64,000 nt of DNA from Laguncularia racemosa (taxonomy: Eukaryota; Streptophyta; Magnoliopsida; Myrtales; Combretaceae), in NCBI GenBank assembly GCA_037954665.1, contig JBBMOL010000012.1:5084001-5148000 (forward strand), in the 5' to 3' direction. Shown here one piece after another: positions 55,391 to 64,000 of the stretch. The notes beneath the pieces are model-generated. The model was given only the letters and a program-made list of their open reading frames with translations. It was not told the DNA's origin and made no database searches. Positions within the stretch are counted from its first letter, which is position 1; each line of letters begins with the position of its first letter. The position numbers were made by a program, and so were the translations under genes.

Positions 55391-57004
55391 CCAATTTATT
55401 TTAGTCACGTTTGTTAAACGTTACACAAAATATATTATTAGCTATGTTTATCACTAAAGTTAAAGGTATAAACTCAAATTCAATAATAAATTTTTTATTG
55501 TAAGACTTAATTTTTTTCCCATAACTTTTTTCCACTTAATAAAAATATTAAAAAACATTTTAGGTTTTTTTTAATAATTAAATTTTTTTTGGTTATTAGG
55601 ATATTATAAATTATTAAAAAACAAAACAACATTGGTGAAAAGAAAATCAAAACCCCGCCTTTTATACAGTGCTAAACCCCGACTTTTATACCCTAAAAAC
55701 GTTTTGCCATTGTTAATTTTGCCCTCCCTAACATCACTTTATTTCTATACATCTTTCTCTTTATGAAACTCACTTGAAGAATGTCTCTTGTCTTGCGATA
55801 ATGTCAACAATGTCTACCACTTGAGGAACGAAGAAATTTACTTCGAAACCTCACATCATCACCTGCAAGGAACTGTCATCTTCAAACCGTAGTCTTCTAT
55901 TTGTATCAAGGTGTGATTTTTGTTCCTAAGCATTCATTATTGGGTAAATCATCTTTTTTTTTTAGGTAAATAGGTTTCAAGAAAATTGAATTATCAAAAT
56001 AGTTGTAATGTTGCTCTGTTTTGTTCCGATAATAACGTTCTGTGGTGTTATGGTTGCTCATGCACAATCACTAGATGCCCACAAAATCCCTATTTTTATG
56101 TTCAAAGCATGCAAATAAAGGTACAAGGGATGCTTTGTAGCTAGTGTCAAGCATCCAAACAATTAGGTCTTATATAATGTAACATGATTTTTCTTTGGTC
56201 CCTTTTCATCCATCATTGAAATGTCCCTGTCACCTTGGCTTCCTTGCATTTAATTGAAATAGTTTTTAGGTTGTTGCGTAGTTCTTTGCTCATTTAAAAC
56301 TACTAAGGATAGCTTTGGGATGAATTGTTAGTGTTGTTACAAAGTTGGCGCCACTTGGATTCTAATGCAAGTTTGCAGAACTAAAATTTATTGAGTACGA
56401 AAGGAGAAATAAGAGGTTGAACTTAACATAGTAAAGAATGCGTTTTTCCTTTTTCCACATTGGTAGCAATTTCATTTCCTATCATATACATATGGCTTTC
56501 TTTTACAAGGATTAGGTTTTTTTCTCCCTTTTTAAAAATTTCATCCTCATTAGTCATACAAGGAATAAAATGGGCTAAGTAATCATTAAGCGATTATGTT
56601 GGCATTATGTAGATGGGGAAAGATTTTTATTTCATTTTCATTGTCCTATCTTTATATTATAGTTGTTATTCAAAATCTTCGTCAATGTATGGAATTCTAA
56701 TTCACAAGATCATGCTTTTAGTGTTTTGTTGTGGTAATTGGGATAGGGAAGTGGATTGTGACACTGAAGTTCTGCATGATTCAGAGTTCTGCTAGCAGTT
56801 AAGAAAGGTGTTTTTTTTCAATTCTTTGATCCTACTTGATTTGGTACAATTGCCTTATCATCATCATTGTTATCTGCTTGGTTCATTTATTTTATTCTTT
56901 TTATGCTTGCTTTTGTGGTATGTTAAACATCCAGTCATGATAAGTACTAAAGAAAGTATTCTACTGAAAATTATGCTTGGTATAATGATCTTCATTTGCT
57001 TCCA

Positions 57005-57130
57005 TTTTTATTATTGATTGGAAATTTCATTGGTGGTGTGTTTAACAAATAATAAAATATTTTTATTATTGATTGAAAATAAGCCATCAAGAAGTTAACT
57101 TAGGATATCATTGGTGGTGTGTTTAAGAAG
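57005..57130. repeat. Direct repeat inside CACTA, about 70-90 bp spacing
   Basis: TTATTATTGATTG followed by AAA, and TCATTGGTGGTGTGTTTAA, each occur twice between 57009 and 57128. Confidence 0.65.
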
Positions 57131-58560
57131 AAGCTAGAGTAACTTTAGAAGACATCTAGTAGTCAGATTCATGGGGTAATTTTCAACATCAATTAAGGCT
57201 ACAAGTTTGTTCTCTTTTGTATAATCATTACATTTTATATTTTAAACAAAAGTATAAAGCTATTTTTTTAAACATTTATTCATCTAGGCTCTATTTTAAT
57301 TGATCACTACCTTGAACAACTATACAATTTACAAAGATAGAAAATATGATTGCTATCCAATTTCTATTGGAAACTCTCTAGGTAATGCATTGATGCCGAC
57401 AATGTTAGGAGCATTGTTTCATCTGTGAGTTAAGAGTGTTGTTGTTTTTGTCATCCGTGTGCTAGGAGTGTTGTTTGGTAAGCATGGTGTAGCAGGTGCT
57501 ATTGTTGTGCCTAGTGGACATTAAGTACACTTATAATTAAGGGATCCTATGACAATATCATATCCCTTTTATTTGTTTCTATCATATTAGTCTCCCTTAT
57601 TATTGTCTTGCCAATATTGTATGAAAGTATATTCCATGAAATCTTACTACAAAGCATAGGTTATGAATTCAACCAAATGAGGAGTATTCATTACAAGAAG
57701 TTGAATGTGGCCTCTTTTGGCTCAAACTGTCATAGCCAAACCTCTTAGACAATAAGAAGTACAACTTTTGTGACAGTGTGCTTGTGGGGATGGTTTAATA
57801 TACATACTAAATATCAACTTTTTAGGATAATGTTATTGTTAGAAGGAAGTGATTAGAACAGCTAAACGTAAGATGTTAGGTACATAACCCTCTAGTGTAG
57901 TTATCACAAATCCCTGTTTTTGTTATTGTAAACAAACCCTTTTGTTTTGTCCACATTGATGAAATTACAAGGCAAAGAATGAAATTTATTGGTTCAACAA
58001 AAATAGTGTGTTAAGGTTGATTTAATCAACTTTTTTTTGTGTTCTTTGCTATAGAAATATTTAATTTTTTTTCCTTTAGTAAATGATTACAGACTCAAGC
58101 ATGTTTGATTGTTATTATTTGAGTTTTTACATTTAATATTGCATTTAGTATCACCTAGTGTTAGAAACCTATTTGCATTTATGGATAATCTTTCTTAAGA
58201 TTTTGTAACATTGGCTATTTGTCATCTTTGTTTATAATGGAGTGGAATTTTTTTTTTTTTAAATTGCATGTCGAAAATGCAGCATTTCAACATCCAGTTG
58301 TGGCATTGTTCACGTTAAATAGTGTGCTGCTTCTTCTCCAATAGTTTGTTTTAGTTGAATAGCGTATAGCATCCAACAATAGCTTTGCTATTGAGGTAAG
58401 TTGTCCACTCCTTTCCCAATCTAATTGATCGAACATAGGGTTTGATTTTCTACAAAATGAAGTTGCATTATTGTGTTGTGTGATGTTAAGATACGATGTT
58501 GTCTTGTTATGCTTTATTTGAAGGATTGTACAATGATTCCTAATACTTTAGCTGTAGAAT

Positions 58561-58704
58561 ACATGGGATGTGAAGTATACAAATATAGCTACGTTGCCCT
58601 GTTATGCCCTGTTTGACAGTCTTAGGAAGGCTTTTAGAGTTCTTAAGAAACCTACCTTCTTTGGAGACATGGGATGTAAAGTATACAAATATAGCTATGT
58701 TGCC
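58561..58704. repeat. Direct repeat inside CACTA, 106-bp spacing
   Basis: ACATGGGATGTGAAGTATAC then AAATATAGCTACGTTGCC (58561) recurs at 58667 with two substitutions. Confidence 0.8.
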
Positions 58705-59567
58705 TAATTCACCTCCTAAAAGCTCATCAATTGCCTTATCAACCATCCACAATCATTTTCCACCTTCTAATTCTACATTACTTAATTACTGCTAATTACT
58801 AATAAGTGTGTTGTAGCTTCTAAAATCTTGAGGTCTTACCTTTTTTGTTTTGTTTTGTAGCTTCTTAGCAATGTTTGCTAACTTTGTTATGTTGGCTTGT
58901 GGTGTATTTCCTTATAGCAATGCATATTCATTTCTTGTATATGGAATAATAGCTATGACCATTAGCATTTGATTTTGACATTGTGCCTAAGCACAATAAC
59001 AATGATGCTTAGACAGTAAGTTGGATTGGCAAGGGGTTTACCAATGCTTCATCTTTGTTATCGATAGAAGCGGTATTGTCACCCCATGGTTAAGGCTTAG
59101 TTAAGGTTAACTTGAAGTGTAATTTATGATTTTTTTTTTATGTCTTCGCTTGATCTTGTTTGATAAAGACTATGTTGTAGGCTTGAGAGTTCTATGTATT
59201 GAAGAAGAATAATAAGTGACAGATGAGATGTTTTAAGCCTAACTTATTAGATATCATACTCAATGTCGTGTCTATAGCATTCGACATATGTCTACAGTGT
59301 TGACTTGATATTTGACTTAATGTGGATTTTTTTTTCTTTCATGGTATGTATGGGAGTTTTATTAGCAATTTCACTAATTCTTTAGGGCCCTTATATTTCC
59401 AGACTAAGTAAACTTACAAGTTCACATTTTAAATGCTTATATGTTTATAATTTTAGGTTTACTTTACTTTAAAATAAAGTTCGTTATATGTTTACCATTT
59501 AAGAACTAATGTTTTCATTATATGTGTGTAAAACATGATTGATTTTCTATAGGATTCTTTTACAGTT

Positions 59568-61918
59568 ATGGATAAGAGTTGGATGAATTGTAATATTGGA
59601 AGTAAAGAGTACTAGTAAGGTGTTAAGTTTTTCATTGCATACTTGCGCATGAAGTATGTAATGGACAAGAGGTTAAGTTGTCCATGTAGGAAATGCTTAA
59701 ATGTGTCTACGCACACTATGAATGTAATAAGAGCACACTAGCTTGTTGATGGGATAGATATAACTTACCATTGTTGGATATACCATGGTGAGGAGCCGAC
59801 CATTGAATTGCCAAGGAGAACTCGATGTAGGATTCGTTATTAAAAATATGATTTTAGAACATATAGAAGTGAGGGGTTCAATGAGGAAAATGATGACGAC
59901 ATAAACGGACTTGATGAGATGCTAGAAGATTTAGAGGCATTTATTGACAATCAAGTTGAAGGTCCAACTCCTACGGATGGATTTGATTTCCAACCCAATT
60001 TTTTTGGTGGGCTACGAGTTGACTCGCAACAAGAGCTTTATTCGAGGTGTAAGTTATCAAAATTCTCATTTATCGTGAATCTACTTCACTTAAAAGTATA
60101 CAATAAGTGGAGTAATAAGTCTTTTGATATGCTTCTCTAACTTCTTCATGATGTGATCCCTAATGGAGAGTTGCTTCCTAAGTCATACTATCATGCAAAC
60201 AAGTACTTACGGAGATCGAGCATGAGTTGCCATTACATTCATGCATGAAAATATGTCTATTGCTTGTTTTGGGGTAGTAATAAGCACCTCACACAATGCC
60301 TCACATGTGGTACCTCAAGGTATAAGGTGTGTGGTGGATCTAGGAAGGGTATTCCTTAAAAGGCTTTGCATTACTTTCCTGTGAAACCAAGGTTGCAATG
60401 CCTTTTCATGAAGGCTAAAGTCGCTCAAAAAATGCATTGGCATAAAGAGGAACATAAAAAAACAAGAGAACTGTATGGGTCATCCTACAGATGGGCTATC
60501 TTGGGTCAATTCTAACATTAAATTCCTTGAGTTTTCTAAGGACTCTCGCAATGTCAGGTTAGGGCTAGCTAGTGATAGGTTTAATCACTTTGGATCTATG
60601 AGCCAATCATACAACATGTGGCTTGTGGTTCTACTTACATATAACTTGCCACCTTAGATGTGTATGAAGAAAGAGTTCTTGATGATGTCATTATTAATCC
60701 CAAGACCTAAAGCATCGAGGAAGGAGATTAGTGTCTACTTGCAGCCTTTAATCGATGAACTTAATGATCTTTGGGTTAATGGATTATGGACATATGATGC
60801 AAATTCGAAGTCTTCTTTCAAAATGCATGCCGCTTTGTTGTGGACCATCAATGACTTTCTAGCCTATGGGAACTTGTCTGGGTAGAGTACAAAAGGCTAT
60901 AGTGCTTATTCGGTATGCAAAGACCAAACGCCGTCAATAAGGCTTAACAGCAAGATTGGGTATGTTGGTCATAGAATGTGGTTACCGAATGACCATTGGT
61001 GGAGGTGCAACTTAAAATTCGATGGAATACATGATTATCATGAAGCCCCTGAAGAATATAGCAATAATGATATTCTTCACCAATGACAATCTATAACAGA
61101 TGTGCTTATGGGAAAGCACCCCGACAAAGTTAAAAGAATCCATTATGCTAATGGGTTTAACTAGACAAAAAGGTCAATATTCTTTCAATTGCCATATTGG
61201 TCAAAGTTGATGCTTAGGCATAATTTAGATGTTATGCATATTGAGAAGAATATTTTTGAGAATGTTCTTAATACAATTCTTGGGGTTGAGGGTAAAACAA
61301 AAAACACCTACAAGGCTCGGCTTGATCTAGAAGACCTTGGCATTAGGAAGGACTTACATTTGTTAAAGCGGCCCAATGGTAAGTATTCCATGCCATGTGC
61401 TAGTTATTCATTGAGCATTAGCGAGAGGAGATCATTCTATCAGTTTATAAGGGGAGTTAGATTGTCCGATGGTTATGCATCGCATATTGGTCGGTGTGTC
61501 AATAATTCAAACTCGAAGCTTTCCGATCTAAAGAGCCACGATTGTCATGTTATTCTGGAAAGGTTGTTACCTATAGGTATTCGTGGCATATTGCCTAAAG
61601 AAGTCACCATATCCATAATCGAGCTTGGAACCTTTTTTCAAAAGCTATGTAGACGCATTCTAAATGTAGAAGAGGTACAAAAGATGCAGAGTGATATTGT
61701 CACCATACTATGTAAGCAAGAGTTGATCTTTCCCCTTGCTTTTTTTGACATTATGGTGCATCTAGCTATCCACTTGCCCGGTGAAGCTTTGCTGGCTGGA
61801 CCAGTTGCTTATCGATAGATGTATCCCATTAAGAGGTATGATATTGGTTTTCATATTCATCAGTTATGTGTTAGTATTATTATTCCTTCTAACACTCTAT
61901 GTAAATTAATGAGTGTAG
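59568..61918 (+). pseudogene. TNP2-type CACTA transposase, N-terminal and core part, broken
   Basis: The start MDKSWMNCNIGSKEY at 59568 opens the Transpos_assoc domain with CPCRKCLN and YHCWIYHGEEPT. The Transposase_21 (TNP2) core follows in order: LLHDVIPNGELLPKSYYHAN, FPVKPRLQCLFMKAKVAQKM, VRLGLASDRFNHFGSMS, LVVLLTYNLPP (then TAG in place of the usual W), LIPRPKASRKEISVYLQPLI, HAALLWTINDFLAYGNLSG and LRHNLDVMHIEKNIFENVLN. The 209-codon frame 61189-61818 has LLPIGIRGILPKE and FFDIMVHLAIHLPGEALLAG. Then YR*MYPIKR shows a W-to-stop change before a GT donor at about 61833. At least eight stops or frameshifts are present. TNP2 binds and cuts CACTA ends. Confidence 0.9.
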
Positions 61919-62700
61919 GTATTTGGGTTCATTAAAGCAATTTGTTAGAAATAGAACTTATCTAAAAGGCTCTATTGCAGAAGCATATGTTGTTAACGAG
62001 TGCTTGATTTGGTATTCGCTTCACTTAGAAGACATTGAAACAACATTTAATCGTCCAAATAGGAATTTTGATACCTTAGAAGAAAGTGGTGTTGATGTTT
62101 TCACCAACAAAGTTGGCCTCATATCCCCTCCTACAAATGTTGTGCTATCAAACAAGGAGGTTGAAGTCATGACATGGTATATCATCAACAACTGTCATGA
62201 AATTCAGCCTTATATAGAGTATGTGTGAATATGAGCTTCTCAAATTTTACAAGACTGCTATGAATTAATGACTAACCTAAGTTGAAAACTGTAATGTAGG
62301 GAACATAAGATCATTTTAAGAGCACAATATGGTGACAACATAGATGACATCCATAAAAGGGAATTTCGTTAATGGTTTATGGATAAGGTAAACACAATAA
62401 TATAATGTTGTGTCTAATTGAGAAGTTAAATTTTTAAGATAAGCATTCACTTTTTAATTTGTCGATGGTGCAGATGAGACCATGCTATTATAGTTCTGAC
62501 CCAGTGCTTAGTGCATTATATGCATTGTCCATAGGGCCCGATTCCGCTACAAGAGATATAGCAAGTTGATATATAATGGTGTTCGATTTCACACATCAGA
62601 GTTTGATAGTAGGAAGAAGACACAGAACAGTGGAGTTTTTGTAGAGGGGAATCATGGGGATGTGCAGGCATCAATAGAATTTTATGGGGTTGTTACAGAT
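61919..62700 (+). pseudogene. TNP2 transposase, C-terminal exons (DUF4218/DUF4216)
   Basis: The exon from 61919 joins at R (AG+G) and encodes YLGSLKQFVRNRTYLKGSIA then EAYVVNECL and IETTFNRPNRNFD, matching DUF4218. A small exon at 62300-62387 encodes EHKIILRAQYGDNIDDIHKR with a TAA before WFMDK. The exon from 62474 begins the DUF4216 part, with YNGVRFHTSEFDSRKKTQNS then GVFVEGNHGDV. Intron borders follow GT-AG (gtaaac...gtgcag). Confidence 0.8.
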
Positions 62701-63262
62701 ATATATGAGTTCAGTTACATATAGAATAAGAAAGTATTCTTATTTAAATGTAAGTAGTGGGATACAGATAGTCGACATCATAACGTTAGAGTTGAGAATA
62801 GCATTAAGAGTATTAAGGTCACTCATACTTGGTATGTAAATGACCCATATGTGTTAGCATTATAAGAAAAACAGGTATATTACTTGGAGGACATGAAGTT
62901 AGGTGCTGATTGGCGTGTGGTGCAATGTTTTGAGCATTGCCATATTTACAATATAGACTATTTAATTGGTAACATAAAGTTGTTCACCGATGTGGAGGCT
63001 CAATTGGCAGATGAGAGCCTGGATGATCTAGTCATCGAGGATGGGGGAAGAGGATATAAGTGACATTCAGTTGTCAATTGTGATGTTGATGTGCTATTAA
63101 GAACCGATATGTGTCCTGATACGATCCAAGGAGAATTAGTAGAAAGGATAGTTGAAGCATCTAGTGGCTTATAGCACGATGCTAATATCGAAGCTAATGA
63201 TGATGAGGATGTAGACAAGGCACTCGATGATACACTTGTTGAATATGATACGATTGACAATG
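62700..63262 (+). pseudogene. DUF4216 domain end of the CACTA transposase gene
   Basis: FYGVVTDIYEFSYI*NKKVFLFKCK*WDTDSR, TWYVNDPYVLAL*EKQVYYL and GADWRVVQCFEHCHIYNID reproduce the DUF4216 pattern (FYGxLxEIxELxYxxxxxVxLFKCxWxD...DPFVLAxQAxQVFYLxDxxxxxNWxVV). The tail is acidic (DANIEANDDEDVDKALDD), typical of this protein's C-terminus. Three stops interrupt it. Confidence 0.8.
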
Positions 63263-63373
63263 ATTGTATGAATGAGTGTTACTTATTTTTCTTCTACATA
63301 AAATTTGTAATGTTTTGATTTTATTCACATAAGCTTTATCATACATGCTTTCACTTTATTTTATAAAACTCTA

Positions 63374-64000
63374 ATGGCGGAGCGACAGAGGAAGACCTAA
63401 AGAAGGGGTGGAAAGGTTAGTCGAGACACTCGACATGCAATTAGAGATGAGCTGGATTCACACTATAGTGATAGGGAGGTTCGTGATAATGCTGTGACAA
63501 ATGCCTCCATAAATCAAGAAAGGGAGCCTACAAATTCAGCTGAGGAACATGCCATACCAAATGCACCGACACAAAATGATGCTCCCGCTAATAATGCAGC
63601 TGATGTGTCCACAGAGGCATGTGGCATTCCCTTTGACCTTACTCGATCCTCAAGTAATCAACGTAACTGTGTACATTTAACTAGAGATTGCAGTTTCTAT
63701 TATGTTTGCCTCAATTATGATGGACTTGTTTTTCAAATATTTGCACTAGCAACGAGCTTAGTGTCATATATAGGAAAGAGGAGTGCATATCATGGACAAG
63801 CATTAGAAAGAGAAAATAGAAGACAAATGAGTAAAATGGTCATTCAATTCACGACATATGGTGGTCATCCATTAACATCGAACTAATCAACCAAGATGGC
63901 ATCGGAAATAGGGAAGGCTTGTTGGGATTTGCTACCACTCTGTATTGAGGATTGGAGAAAACTTGATTTATCACAAAAACAACATGCTTGGGAAAGAGTA
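63374..64000 (+). pseudogene. Second CACTA gene, Transposase_24-like (TNPA/TNP1 type), 3'-truncated by window
   Basis: The ATG at 63374 reads MAERQRKT then TAA, and the same frame continues RRGGKVSRDTRHAIRDELDS, a 130-codon open stretch (63494-63886), a TAA, then MASEIGKACWDLLPLCIEDW and RKLDLSQKQHAWERV at the window edge. The last part matches the Transposase_24 start (xxEIGxITRxxAPLxxxxWxxIPxxxKxxIWxxV). Such proteins bind CACTA sub-terminal repeats. In-frame stops suggest a dead copy, although the first could lie in an unrecognised intron. Confidence 0.65.

Larger units (their letters stand above)
55391..59567. other. CACTA 5' non-coding interior
   Basis: AT-rich sequence without recognisable coding potential. 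The open frames at 56613-56795 and 56808-57017 are hydrophobic, AT-driven stretches without a family match. Two direct repeats are noted separately (57009-57130 and 58561-58704). Confidence 0.55.
55334..64000 (+). mobile_element. CACTA (En/Spm) DNA transposon, left part, running off the window
   Basis: The left terminus CACTACAAGAATTGTTACA at 55334 matches the En/Spm-type terminal inverted repeat CACTACAAGAAA, and the flank TGT (55331-55333) could be the 3-bp target duplication. Downstream, in order, are about 4.2 kb of non-coding sequence, a TNP2-type transposase gene (59568-62700 region) with DUF4218 and DUF4216 parts, and a second gene with a Transposase_24-like domain that continues beyond the window. 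The right terminus is not in the window. Stops and frameshifts in the transposase make this copy non-autonomous. Confidence 0.9.

Noticed and set aside
1..64000. CRISPR arrays, bacterial operons, rRNA or organelle insertions
   Set aside because: No regularly spaced repeats, no ribosomal RNA signatures and no plastid or mitochondrial gene text were seen; tRNA genes were looked for by eye only, so a missed one cannot be excluded.

Overview
This is a nuclear chromosome segment from a flowering plant, most likely a eudicot. The evidence is spliced genes with GT-AG introns, AT-rich intergenic DNA, and plant-type transposons of every major order (Ty1/copia, Ty3/gypsy, L1-type LINE, CACTA, MITEs). 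I cannot name the species from sequence alone. Only two host genes look potentially functional. At the left edge (1-633, +) are the last three exons of a vacuolar H+-translocating pyrophosphatase. At 39778-43070 (+) is a three-exon, double-domain arogenate dehydrogenase, the enzyme that makes tyrosine from arogenate. Its presumed plastid transit-peptide region carries an apparent one-base frameshift. Two further host-derived loci are broken: a pyrimidine 5'-nucleotidase-like HAD fragment (13375-14090) and a rearranged 2-oxoglutarate/Fe(II) dioxygenase pseudogene (43887-46004).

Layout. 1-2.9 kb: H+-PPase 3' end, its 3' UTR, and MITEs. 2.9-4.1 kb: decayed Ty3/gypsy integrase on the minus strand. 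5.9-13.3 kb: decayed Ty3/gypsy element of Tat-like type with gag, protease, RT, RNase H, a truncated integrase and an antisense reading frame before the 3' LTR remnant. 13.4-14.1 kb: HAD gene fragment. 14.1-21.3 kb: AT-rich intergenic DNA with two MITE-like elements that have recognisable inverted ends and target-site duplications. 21.3-36.6 kb: an old tandem segmental duplication. Its first copy has been expanded by insertions, including a complete but mutated 4.7-kb copia element with LTRs and a 5-bp target duplication; both copies contain the same LINE RT fragment. 36.6-39.7 kb: AT-rich spacer with local tandem repeats. 39.8-43.5 kb: arogenate dehydrogenase. 43.9-46.0 kb: dioxygenase pseudogene. 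46.0-48.8 kb: no recognisable gene. 48.8-54.2 kb: nearly full-length but decayed L1-type LINE on the minus strand. 55.3 kb to the window end: CACTA (En/Spm) transposon with its left terminus, a decayed TNP2-type transposase, and the start of a second Transposase_24-like gene.

The host genes are unrelated neighbours and show no operon-like or clustered pathway. I did not find a convincing undescribed biological system. The observations most worth following are the tandem segmental duplication, the intron asymmetry and frameshift in the arogenate dehydrogenase, the antisense frame in the Tat-like element, the TA...CA LTR termini of the copia element, and the two-strand arrangement of the dioxygenase pseudogene.
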